DNA of 13,564 nucleotides, from the NCBI GenBank assembly GCA_002790635.1, contig PFVN01000012.1:1-13564 (forward strand), read 5' to 3'. Shown piece by piece: positions 1-6,157 of this stretch (position 1 is the first letter of the stretch; the number at the start of each line of letters is the position of its first letter). The notes under the pieces are model-generated. The model was not told the origin of the DNA, did no database searches, and saw only the letters and a list, made by a program, of their open reading frames with translations. This DNA comes from Candidatus Moranbacteria bacterium CG_4_9_14_3_um_filter_42_9. GTDB taxonomy: Bacteria > Patescibacteriota > Minisyncoccia > Moranbacterales > UBA2206. The translations under genes and the position numbers were made by a program.

Positions 1-669
1 TTCAAACAGAAACACTATCAACACCAGTATCAAGGCGAACACATTTAGCGCTACAAACCATCCAAGAGAAAAGAATCCTTCAAATAAAAAGTATAATGCG
101 ATGATCGAAAACAACAGGAATATTCCCTGGAAAACTCGAACAACATTAACGAATATAAATTGATTTAGAAGTTTTAAATAGTTCTCAATCGTAACAGCGA
201 GTGCGTTCGTCATTGAGAACAAAAGAGCAAAAACAATGAATACTGTTGGTAAACCAAAAAATTTGGATATCAAATCGCTGAAGACAAGAAAAACAAAGGA
301 CCAGAAGATCGAATTCGCAAAGAAAAATATCGCGTAAGTGGAGAGAATCCGTCTTCTTCTCTCCTTGTCCGCGTTAGCGGCAAGGCGAACGATGGTGGTT
401 TCAAGTCCGAATGAAAGAAAGATTGTCAGAAAAGAATAGAGAGCTACGTACAAAGCATACTTTCCATACTCAGCTGGGCCAAGGAATCTTCCAGCAAGCA
501 CTGAAACAGAAAACAACAACACAGAAGAAATTGTCCCGCCAAAAAAAGAAATACCGAGATTCCCGATGAATTTCCGCATTTCTTCTCCCATTTCATGCCC
601 AAAAATACGGAGGTGAACAATCTCGACAACTAGAAACAATTTCTGTTTTATTCCCACTGGTGAAATCAT
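1..669 (-). CDS. Oligosaccharide flippase (Wzx/MATE-like), 3' end outside window
   Basis: Open reading frame of 223 codons from ATG at 669 running off the left edge, so the C-terminal half is missing. It is strongly hydrophobic with several membrane helices (about residues 36-58, 71-92, 110-132, 141-160, 172-197 and 203-222). The segment LAGRFLGPAEYGKYAL (59-74) is the characteristic first-loop pattern of polysaccharide flippases, which move lipid-linked oligosaccharides across the inner membrane; a charged DKERRRR loop (101-107) follows. The ATG has a purine-rich AGAGAAGA about 8 bases upstream. An internal Met at 27 is an alternative start, but the upstream HLRIF segment is also conserved in the duplicated fragment at 1645-1806, which favours the longer form. 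It lies 20 bases behind the epimerase gene and is probably co-transcribed with it. Family call is confident; the sugar substrate is unknown. Confidence 0.85.
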   Translation of the reverse strand, partial: MISPVGIKQKLFLVVEIVHLRIFGHEMGEEMRKFIGNLGISFFGGTISSVLLFSVSVLAGRFLGPAEYGKYALYVALYSFLTIFLSFGLETTIVRLAANADKERRRRILSTYAIFFFANSIFWSFVFLVFSDLISKFFGLPTVFIVFALLFSMTNALAVTIENYLKLLNQFIFVNVVRVFQGIFLLFSIIALYFLFEGFFSLGWFVALNVFALILVLIVFLFE

Positions 670-689
670 TGAAAATCTTCTCTTATTAA

Positions 690-1538
690 TTACAAAACAA
701 TCATTTCCTGTATTTTTTTCTTGATATCAGTCTTGTGCTCCCAGCCGAGGAGTTCCTTCGCCTTGCTCACATCAGCCAGACTAAACATCTGATCAGTGTT
801 TGGCATCGGAAGCATTTCTCGCTGTGCCTCCGGATAAGATCCTTTGAATATGTTCCACAATTCTTCGAGGGTGATGATCTGGTCACCACCGAGATTGAAG
901 TCTTGTCTACTCGCTTTCGGATTCGTCAGACACTCGATCGTGCCGCGAAGCATATCTTGGATATAGGTATAGCCTCGATAGGTTGTTCCGTCTCCATAAA
1001 ATGTTGCTTTCCGACCCGCCTTGATTTGATTGAGCCATTTGTACACAACCATTTCTTTCCTGCCGTTCTCTCCTACGATAGTGAATGGGCGGATGATAGT
1101 GTAATCAAGTTTCGATTTTTGGAGAAGGAGTTCGCCGGCAAGTTTGGTAATACCATAAATAGACTTCGGTTTCTTCGGATAATCTTCATTCGTCGCCACT
1201 TTCTCATCATTGCCGAATACTGAGCTTGATGAATAATGCACGAACTTCTTCACGCCCCATTTCTCTGCCATTTCGATCAGATTTACAAGACCGATGACAT
1301 TGCTACTGAAATATTCTTCTGGGAAACTCTCTCCTCTTCTGACACCAGCACGTGCGGCGAGGTTGATAATAGCATCAAATCCTTCGCTCTCGAATAGTCT
1401 ATCAAGCTTGAAACGATCCCTCGTATCATCTCCATTTATCTGATCATAAACCTGAAAAGTAAATTCCTTCTTATCAGCCAGGAATTTCTGCATATGTGTT
1501 CCGACAAATCCAGCACCTCCAGCGATCAAAATTTTCAT
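690..1538 (-). CDS. NAD-dependent nucleotide-sugar epimerase/dehydratase (extended SDR)
   Basis: A 282-residue protein of the extended short-chain dehydrogenase family acting on NDP-sugars in the cytoplasm. Visible features: Rossmann dinucleotide loop GGAGFVG (7-13); the NLAARAGVR stretch (59-67), typical of UDP-glucuronate/UDP-glucose 4-epimerase relatives; the catalytic serine region YSSSSVFG (102-109); the catalytic YGITK (Tyr128, Lys132); and the substrate-side segment YGDGTTYRGYTYIQD (181-195). It is a little shorter than the usual 310-330 residues, mainly at the C terminus. A GAGAAA element lies a few bases before the ATG. It is the first gene of a minus-strand unit with the flippase, so a role in making an exported glycan is likely. 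The exact reaction (4-epimerase versus dehydratase) cannot be read from the sequence. Confidence 0.9.
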   Translation of the reverse strand: MKILIAGGAGFVGTHMQKFLADKKEFTFQVYDQINGDDTRDRFKLDRLFESEGFDAIINLAARAGVRRGESFPEEYFSSNVIGLVNLIEMAEKWGVKKFVHYSSSSVFGNDEKVATNEDYPKKPKSIYGITKLAGELLLQKSKLDYTIIRPFTIVGENGRKEMVVYKWLNQIKAGRKATFYGDGTTYRGYTYIQDMLRGTIECLTNPKASRQDFNLGGDQIITLEELWNIFKGSYPEAQREMLPMPNTDQMFSLADVSKAKELLGWEHKTDIKKKIQEMIVL

Positions 1539-1585
1539 ATTTTCTCGTGTGAAAAAAATTAAAATCGGCTTTTCATAACCCTCTC

Positions 1586-1615
1586 AGTATACGCCAATAA
1601 AACTAGTTTAATCAA
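1586..1615 (-). promoter_or_regulatory. Predicted sigma70-type promoter of the epimerase-flippase unit
   Basis: On the minus strand, TTGATT (1615-1610) is followed after 18 bases by TATACT (1591-1586), about 48 bases upstream of the epimerase ATG. No other strong promoter lies between the flippase fragment and the epimerase. Confidence 0.6.
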
Positions 1616-1644
1616 GCTAAAATTTCTTAAATTCTATAAAGCCG

Positions 1645-1806
1645 CTAAACGGAAAACAGCAAGACAGAAGAAATTGCCCCGCCAAAAAAAGAAATACCGA
1701 GATTCCCGATGAATTTTCGCATCTCCTCACTCATTTCATGCCCGAAAATCCTTAGATGCAAAACCTCGGCGATGGAAATAGATTTATTCTTTATGTATGA
1801 AACCAT
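1645..1806 (-). pseudogene. Flippase 5'-end fragment (54 codons, ends in TAG)
   Basis: Translating from ATG at 1806 gives 53 residues and then TAG (1647-1645). Residues 17-53 match residues 19-55 of the flippase at 1-669 with only two differences (Ser for Gly and Ala for Thr); the first 16 residues diverge. Similarity stops abruptly at the TAG, so this is a truncated second copy of the flippase N-terminus, not a functional gene. It is in the same orientation as the intact flippase, with the epimerase gene lying between the two copies. It may be the residue of a paralogous flippase, or a duplication created when the epimerase entered the locus. Confidence 0.85.
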
Positions 1807-1846
1807 TATAAGATACTTGAATAAAAAAATAAAAACATTGACATTC

Positions 1847-1944
1847 TGCGCCTTTTTCTCCTTCCTATAGTATAATGAATTTATGCCAAAAATTCAATCA
1901 TTGAAAGATTTCAGCAAAAAACCGGGTCTTGCCCGGTCTTTTTT
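1847..1944 (+). repeat. Dispersed direct repeat, copy 1 (promoter-like box + mini-ORF + terminator)
   Basis: First of four copies of a ~98-bp element. Order: pyrimidine-rich TGYGCCTTTTTC block; TATAGTATAAT at 1866-1876; ATG at 1883-1885, 6 bases after the -10-like box; a short open frame starting MPKIQSLKDFSKKPG; and hairpin CCGGG-TCTTG-CCCGG (1922-1936) followed by TCTTTTTT. A 6-bp inverted repeat, TTCAAT-C-ATTGAA, lies at 1893-1905. It is 43 bases from the flippase fragment and 145 bases beyond the stop codon of Fic1, pointing towards that gene. Confidence 0.9.
1921..1944. terminator. Bidirectional intrinsic terminator in repeat copy 1
   Basis: GC-rich stem (ACCGGG / CCCGGT, loop TCTTG) is preceded by six A and followed by T-rich sequence, so it has a T tract on either strand. 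It can end transcription of the mini-ORF (+) and of Fic1 (-). Confidence 0.75.
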
Positions 1945-2089
1945 GTATCCACTTCTTTATTGTTGAACAAAGTAAAAACGATTTTTAGTAAAAATTTTCC
2001 GCTGCGTCAACCTAACTTTTGTTTCCGTAAATATATAACTTTTTTAACACTTAGTGCATAAAAAGATATATCCAGTTGTGCATATTGGC

Positions 2090-3118
2090 TTATTTCAATT
2101 TATAGTAAGTCGCCTTGCCCTTGCCCACTCTCTCAATGATGCCCAGTTCTATCAATTTCCTAAAGTCAAGGTTTCTTGTTGGTTTGGCACGCTTGGTCAG
2201 TTTGGCATAATCGCGATCGCTGATGTAGCCATGCTTTTTAATGTAGCTGATAACTTTATCATGATATTCTTTTAATTTATCCTTTGGAGAAACGGTTTTT
2301 CTGACCAATTCTTTCTCTACTCTTAATAATTCGTCAATAATTCCGTCCGTAAAATATTCCAGCCAGGAAGTAAAATTGATCCGATCTTTGATTTCATAGT
2401 AATTTCCAATCAAGCCGACTTCTTGGAAATATTTACTGACATTTTTATTATAATAATTCTCAAAACTAAAGAGATTGAAGGTATTTAATCCCATTTTGGC
2501 AAGCAATGCCTTGGTTGCCAGGCGAGCGGTTCGTCCGTTGCCGTCAATGAATGGATGAATAATGACGAATTGCTTATGGAAAATGCCGGCTAAAATCAAT
2601 GAATCAATTACATTTTCATTTTTATTCACATAATCAAACAACTCTTTCACTAAAGCGGATATTTCCGAATGTTCCGGTGGGAGATAAGCGGCTTGGCGGG
2701 TTTTAGGATTATTAACAAAAACCGGCTCTTGCCGCAAATGGCCGCAGTGGTAATCCTCAATCAAGCCTTTAGTAATGGTTTTTTGAATTTTCAAAATTAA
2801 GGACAAATCAAAAACTTGCTTTTTATTGCTTATCAAACGATTCAGCTCGATCAGAGCCTTATTATAATTCAAAACTTCTCTTTCAGTATCGCGAATATGT
2901 TCCGGCCTGGTTTTTAAAATTCTTTTGACTTCGGTCAATGGCAGCGGATTGCCTTCAATGCTTGTGGAAGAAAAAGCGGATATTTCTTGAGCTTTTTTTT
3001 CCATTTCTGCCAAAATCACGCCTGAAAAACTCTGATTGTTCAGGTTGGTTATAATCTCCGTTATTCGCTTGATATTGGCTAATAATCGGCTGGAAATGAT
3101 ATATTTTGGCTTAAACAT
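2090..3118 (-). CDS. Fic-domain protein with C-terminal winged helix (Fic1)
   Basis: A 342-residue Fic/DOC family protein (COG3177-like), predicted to transfer AMP or another nucleotide moiety to hydroxyl side chains of target proteins. The canonical active-site motif is complete: HPFIDGNGR at 188-196, with catalytic His188. An N-terminal inhibitory helix motif is present (Ser51 ... Glu55-Gly56, in STSIEGN), which makes it a class II, self-inhibited Fic protein. Residues about 283-340 look like a DNA-binding winged helix, ending in a lysine-rich, tyrosine-containing wing. There is no clear Shine-Dalgarno before the ATG. It has its own perfect promoter on the minus strand and a shared-type terminator downstream, so it is a single-gene module within the repeat array. 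The target is unknown; it may be a solitary regulatory Fic enzyme or a toxin-antitoxin-like element. Confidence 0.92.
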   Translation of the reverse strand: MFKPKYIISSRLLANIKRITEIITNLNNQSFSGVILAEMEKKAQEISAFSSTSIEGNPLPLTEVKRILKTRPEHIRDTEREVLNYNKALIELNRLISNKKQVFDLSLILKIQKTITKGLIEDYHCGHLRQEPVFVNNPKTRQAAYLPPEHSEISALVKELFDYVNKNENVIDSLILAGIFHKQFVIIHPFIDGNGRTARLATKALLAKMGLNTFNLFSFENYYNKNVSKYFQEVGLIGNYYEIKDRINFTSWLEYFTDGIIDELLRVEKELVRKTVSPKDKLKEYHDKVISYIKKHGYISDRDYAKLTKRAKPTRNLDFRKLIELGIIERVGKGKATYYKLK

Positions 3119-3145
3119 TAGATTTTAGTTACGCCATATAGTCGT

Positions 3146-3174
3146 ATTATAGACGATTTTTAGACGATTGTCAA
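3146..3174 (-). promoter_or_regulatory. Fic1 promoter, perfect consensus, with 11-bp-spaced direct repeat
   Basis: On the minus strand, TTGACA (3174-3169) is followed after exactly 17 bases by TATAAT (3151-3146), with the ATG 28 bases further on. Two copies of TAGACGATT (plus-strand 3150-3158 and 3161-3169) lie 11 bp apart, about one helical turn, across the spacer and the edges of both boxes. This arrangement suits an operator bound by a dimer, possibly the winged helix of Fic1 itself (inference). Confidence 0.85.
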
Positions 3175-3224
3175 TTGGCTAAATTAGTTAATTTTAGTAT
3201 ATCCGTAGCGAGATCTGCCTAATA

Positions 3225-3321
3225 TGTGCCTTTTTCGTCTTGTTATAATATAATGAATTTATGCCAAAAATTCAATCATTGAAAGATTTCAGCAAAAAAC
3301 CGGGTCTTGCCCGGTCTTTTT
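3225..3321 (+). repeat. Dispersed direct repeat, copy 2
   Basis: Nearly identical to copy 1 from the pyrimidine block to the terminator: TATAATATAAT at 3245-3255, ATG at 3261, and a 20-codon open frame (starts MPKIQSLKDFSKKPG) closing with TAA at 3321-3323, inside the T tract of the terminator. It sits between the Fic1 promoter and the 3' end of Fic2. Confidence 0.92.
3299..3321. terminator. Bidirectional intrinsic terminator in repeat copy 2
   Basis: The ACCGGG / CCCGGT stem with TCTTG loop is flanked by A6 upstream and TCTTTTT downstream. It lies 45 bases beyond the Fic2 stop codon on the minus strand and also closes the plus-strand mini-transcript. Confidence 0.75.
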
Positions 3322-3365
3322 AATCTCCCGCGCCTTCCTAAATAACATCCGGCCAGCTTCTCAAA

Positions 3366-4424
3366 TTAGGCCAAAAAATAATTTCTAACGGCAAATTTAA
3401 ATTGTCCGGTGAATATTTTCTTAAACATCCAGGCGCTGTTTTTTTCATAAAACAGCAGCATTGCCTTCTTGTATTCAGCTTCGTCAACGCTTCGATATGA
3501 AAGCGGGCAGCAATTATTGGCCATCAAAATGGCATTCCCGAAAAGACGGGCGGTTCTTTTGTTTCCATCTTCAAACGGCTGAATATATGACAAGAGCAAA
3601 ATAAAAGCCAGTGTTTTTTGCAAAGGATGGGGAAGTTCATTGGCCGTTTTTACCATTTGCTCCATCGCTTCCTTAATTTGAAATTCATTATCCAGCGGAC
3701 GATACACGCTGCCGGTTACTCCGACAATGTTCTTTCGCAAGCCCCTTTTTATTCCCAATTGATCAACGATAAGCGAGTGAACATCCTCGATGTCACGTAG
3801 AGTTATTTTTTTGAATTTTTTAGCGTTTTCATGGATGTATTCAAGCGCTTTTTTGTGGTTAATAAGCATAATCGCCTCTTCTCTTTTATGCCCCTTCGCT
3901 TCTTTTTCCTGCAGCAAAAGCACTTCAGTATCGATAAGCGAGTATGTGTTTCCTTCTAGCTGGGAAGATTTCCAGCTTAATTCAATGGTCAGTCGCTCAA
4001 ATTCTTTGCGGAGCGCAACCGGGCTAAAATTAGAAATTCTTTTTTGGTAATCCGAATTAATCTTGTCGAGATCGGAAAGTTCCTTTTGGGAAAAAAGATA
4101 TTCCATGTTTTTGAAGACTTCTAATTGAAAAGATTTTTTCGCGCCGCTTCTTTCATCCGGAGATTTTTGAAAATAAGCTTCGTATTCGGATACTGGAGAC
4201 AAAAGCTTCCCTTTAGCGGTAACTTTATAGGCGACTGAACGACCTGAACCGGCCTTTTGTATAAATTTGTTTTTTAAAAGAATTTCCACATCTCGGATAA
4301 CCGTCATTCGGGAGATATCCTCGCCGGATAACTTGGCCAGATAATCTCTGATGCTTTGCGTTTGAGTATCTGGATTATTGCTGATAAATTCCATTATCAG
4401 CGCTTGTCTTGAAGAAATTTCCAT
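3366..4424 (-). CDS. Fic-domain protein with N-terminal winged helix; His of Fic motif replaced by Gln (Fic2)
   Basis: A 352-residue Fic-family protein. Residues about 1-70 form a helix-turn-helix/winged-helix domain (ISRMTVIRDVEIL at 37-49 reads as the recognition region). The Fic core follows, with an inhibitory-type motif Ser153 ... Glu157-Gly158 in SSQLEGNTY. The active-site loop reads QPFEDGNKR (282-290): the usual catalytic His is Gln282, encoded by CAG (3581-3579), and the last Gly of GNGR is Lys. Without the general base, classical AMP transfer is expected to be weak or absent, so the protein may be a regulator, use a different chemistry, or belong to a Gln-variant subfamily; which applies cannot be decided here. 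The domain order (HTH-Fic) is the mirror of Fic1 (Fic-HTH). Its own promoter and operator-like repeats lie directly upstream. Confidence 0.9.
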   Translation of the reverse strand: MEISSRQALIMEFISNNPDTQTQSIRDYLAKLSGEDISRMTVIRDVEILLKNKFIQKAGSGRSVAYKVTAKGKLLSPVSEYEAYFQKSPDERSGAKKSFQLEVFKNMEYLFSQKELSDLDKINSDYQKRISNFSPVALRKEFERLTIELSWKSSQLEGNTYSLIDTEVLLLQEKEAKGHKREEAIMLINHKKALEYIHENAKKFKKITLRDIEDVHSLIVDQLGIKRGLRKNIVGVTGSVYRPLDNEFQIKEAMEQMVKTANELPHPLQKTLAFILLLSYIQPFEDGNKRTARLFGNAILMANNCCPLSYRSVDEAEYKKAMLLFYEKNSAWMFKKIFTGQFKFAVRNYFLA

Positions 4425-4429
4425 AATTT

Positions 4430-4480
4430 ATTGTAACATTTTAGCACCTTAATTGTAACATTTTGTTACGATTAGTTCAA
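4430..4480 (-). promoter_or_regulatory. Fic2 promoter overlapped by operator-like repeats
   Basis: On the minus strand, TTGAAC (4480-4475) is followed after 17 bases by TACAAT (4457-4452). The inverted repeat GTAACA-TTT-TGTTAC (4455-4469) covers the -10 box and spacer. In addition ATTGTAACATTTT occurs twice (4430-4442 and 4452-4464), 22 bp apart, i.e. two helical turns. This strongly suggests repression by a DNA-binding protein, plausibly the N-terminal HTH of Fic2. Confidence 0.8.
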
Positions 4481-4544
4481 TATTTTGATGCGATTAACTA
4501 AAAAAGGCTTTATTTTGACCATATTAAGCGAAGTCTAGTCGATA

Positions 4545-4642
4545 TGTGTCTTTTTATCTTTTCTATAGTATACTTAATTTATGTCAAAAACTCAATCCTT
4601 GAAAGATTTCAGCAAAAAACCGGGTCTTGCCCGGTCTTTTTT
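4545..4642 (+). repeat. Dispersed direct repeat, copy 3
   Basis: Same element as copies 1 and 2 with a few substitutions: TATAGTATACT at 4565-4575, ATG at 4581, frame starting MSKTQSLKDFSKKPG, and the same terminator hairpin. Here the frame has no stop near the hairpin and stays open to 4814 across the 3' end of the AbiEii gene, which is probably chance. It separates the Fic2 promoter from the AbiE module. Confidence 0.9.
4619..4642. terminator. Bidirectional intrinsic terminator in repeat copy 3
   Basis: The ACCGGG / CCCGGT stem with TCTTG loop has A6 before and TCTTTTTT after. It is 41 bases beyond the AbiEii stop codon on the minus strand and in line with the plus-strand mini-ORF. Confidence 0.75.
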
Positions 4643-4662
4643 GCTTTATTTTTACCCTCCGT

Positions 4663-4676
4663 CAGGTTCGAACCTG
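4663..4676. repeat. 14-bp perfect palindrome just downstream of AbiEii
   Basis: CAGGTTCGAACCTG is a perfect palindrome 7 bases beyond the AbiEii stop codon. It resembles a tRNA T-arm core (GGTTCGAACC), but a proper 5-bp stem with a 7-base loop cannot be formed, and no matching acceptor or anticodon arm is present. It may add to termination or be a recombination-site relic; its function is unknown. Confidence 0.45.
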
Positions 4677-4682
4677 GATTTG

Positions 4683-5483
4683 TTAAACATTTTCAAAACT
4701 TTTCAGATATTCCGGCAACTTCAAAATCCATTGCGCCTGCTCGGGATAAAACAAGAACCTTTCCACGTCCTTGGCAGCCTGTTTCAAATTGCTTTTTTCA
4801 GCCTGCTTTTCTAAAAATTTTACCAGTTCCTGTCGATTTTCAATCTTAATCCCCTTTTCTTTCAAAATTTCATAATTCGGTTCGATGTTTTTCTGGCTCA
4901 AAAACCAGACTAAATCGTAAAAATCCCGTCCTTTTTGATAGGGCCGGAAAGTAATCGCGATAATTTTTTGGGCAAAAAGAGTTTCTAGGGAATTTACCAG
5001 CATTGGGAATCTCTCATTAAAACTATCAGAAAATTTTGTTTCGGTGATGATTTTTTTGAACAAGTTAAAATCAATTTCAAATTTAACCAAAACTTTCTCG
5101 TCTTTGGGAACACTAAATCCGAATTCCCGAAGAACATTTCTAAATCTAAAATAAATAGTATGGATTTTTTCGTTCGTTTTGGCTCTGGCGTCAATTTCGA
5201 ATCCCTGTAGTTTCAGTTTTTCGCTGATTTCTTGCGTCAATTTTTCAATTTTGAATCCCTCTTTTTTCAGCAGATCAAAATCCAAGTCCTCCGAAAAACG
5301 GTTGATCCCATGCGCAAAGCGCAAGCAAGTTCCTCCCAGGAAAGAAATCTTATCGTTATATCCGCTTAAAGAAAGTGCTTTCAAAATTTGCGTTTGCAGA
5401 TACTCCAGCAAAATATTCTTTTCTTGCCAGGGGATATTTTTTTCTTGCGCGTATTTTTTGAAAAAATCCTTGCTAGGCAGCAT
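4683..5483 (-). CDS. abiEii: AbiEii/AbiGii-family nucleotidyltransferase toxin
   Basis: A 266-residue protein of the AbiEii (DUF1814) nucleotidyltransferase family, the toxin of type IV toxin-antitoxin/abortive-infection systems. Visible signature: GGT (50-52) with Arg55, then FSEDLDFDL (63-71) carrying the metal-binding Asp67 and Asp69, then the AQKIIAI region (Lys173), then KGRDFYDLVWFL (184-195), the family's C-terminal motif. All motifs are intact, so it is likely active. Family members are reported to bind or transfer nucleotides, in some cases to tRNA acceptor ends; the substrate here is unknown. Its start overlaps the end of the cognate antitoxin gene by 11 bases, indicating translational coupling; no Shine-Dalgarno is visible. 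Confidence 0.93.
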   Translation of the reverse strand: MLPSKDFFKKYAQEKNIPWQEKNILLEYLQTQILKALSLSGYNDKISFLGGTCLRFAHGINRFSEDLDFDLLKKEGFKIEKLTQEISEKLKLQGFEIDARAKTNEKIHTIYFRFRNVLREFGFSVPKDEKVLVKFEIDFNLFKKIITETKFSDSFNERFPMLVNSLETLFAQKIIAITFRPYQKGRDFYDLVWFLSQKNIEPNYEILKEKGIKIENRQELVKFLEKQAEKSNLKQAAKDVERFLFYPEQAQWILKLPEYLKSFENV

Positions 5484-6093
5484 AATATTTAATAAATTTT
5501 TTAGTTAAAAACAAAACTTTTTTGTTTTTAAAAGACGCGGCGAGATTAGTCATTTTCTTTTCATCAAACTTGAAATCCTCGTTGAATCTATATCCGCCAA
5601 ATTGATCCTTGCTGCCATTCAAAATATTCCTATTCAGATAGAAAAAATCAACCAGGGCTTTTTCCGGAGTAGCTAAATTATAGGAAATCGCGCCCTGTTT
5701 TTTTGTCTCAAACCCTCCGAAAGCTTCTTTTTTGATTTTTTGATAGCTGAAGTTTCCGATTGGTGTTTTAAATCCTTTCGTTTTTCTCGTTGTCACTGAT
5801 GTTGCGGTGAAAACCGCTTCAGGGATAATTCCATAAAAACTTAGTGCCGTTTCCAAACTGATATAAGAAGGCGAATAAAGTTTAGCCGCTAATGTCATTA
5901 CATCGACACTATTTTTAACCTCGGCGATGATATATAGACCGCGCCTAAGCATCAATAAATAGCCCTTCTTTACCCAATTTCTTAGATTAATAAGAGTAGT
6001 GCGAGTAAACTTATCGCCAAGAATTAACCTCAATTCTTTGGTTTCAAAAAAAGGCAATTCTTTAGTTTTTTCTCTGAATTCTAAATAATTCAT
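5473..6093 (-). CDS. abiEi: AbiEi-family antitoxin / transcriptional autoregulator
   Basis: A 206-residue protein matching the AbiEi/COG5340 pattern: N-terminal winged helix (about 15-58, ending in the typical RRGLYII), then the antitoxin domain with SYISLETALSFYGIIPE (76-92), the VTTRKTKGF loop (100-108) and ATPEKALVDFFYL (141-153). In characterised AbiE systems this protein represses its own promoter by binding inverted repeats and neutralises AbiEii without forming a stable complex. It is first in the two-gene minus-strand unit and overlaps the toxin start by 11 bases. A perfect-consensus promoter and a large palindrome sit directly upstream, as expected for autoregulation. Confidence 0.92.
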   Translation of the reverse strand: MNYLEFREKTKELPFFETKELRLILGDKFTRTTLINLRNWVKKGYLLMLRRGLYIIAEVKNSVDVMTLAAKLYSPSYISLETALSFYGIIPEAVFTATSVTTRKTKGFKTPIGNFSYQKIKKEAFGGFETKKQGAISYNLATPEKALVDFFYLNRNILNGSKDQFGGYRFNEDFKFDEKKMTNLAASFKNKKVLFLTKKFIKYYAA

Positions 6094-6127
6094 TTCCTTT
6101 ATTAATATTATAATATCAATAAAGGAA
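6094..6127. promoter_or_regulatory. 34-bp nested palindrome, predicted AbiEi operator
   Basis: Outer arms TTCCTTTATT (6094-6103) and AATAAAGGAA (6118-6127) share the same centre (6110.5) as the inner perfect palindrome ATATTATAATAT (6105-6116). Only one base pair of the 34 bp is unmatched (A6104/C6117). It starts at the base before the abiEi ATG and touches the -10 box, so a bound repressor would block initiation. Confidence 0.8.
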
Positions 6128-6155
6128 TTATATATTATTTTGCATCTTTTGTCAA
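6127..6155 (-). promoter_or_regulatory. abiE promoter, perfect consensus
   Basis: On the minus strand, TTGACA (6155-6150) is followed after 17 bases by TATAAT (6132-6127). The start point would fall inside the palindrome at 6094-6127. Its upstream edge abuts repeat copy 4. Confidence 0.85.
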
Positions 6156-6157
6156 TC

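Noticed and set aside
735..1223. 162-codon plus-strand open frame
   Set aside because: It is antisense to the epimerase, whose motifs are complete; a shadow frame.
1838..1876. Classical promoter TTGACA upstream of repeat copy 1
   Set aside because: TTGACA at 1838-1843 is 22 and 27 bases from the two possible -10 boxes, outside normal spacing, and it is not conserved in copies 2 and 3.
1947..2089. Small gene downstream of Fic1
   Set aside because: The ~140 bases between the Fic1 stop and repeat copy 1 are AT-rich with no start site, frame or structure I can support.
4657..4690. tRNA or tRNA 3' end around GGTTCGAACC
   Set aside because: No 5-bp stem with 7-base loop fits, and no acceptor, D or anticodon arm is present on either strand; kept only as a palindrome.
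4544..4849. Plus-strand open frames of 101 and 77 codons
   Set aside because: They start in or just before repeat copy 3 and run over the 3' end of the AbiEii gene; only the first ~20 codons are shared with other copies.
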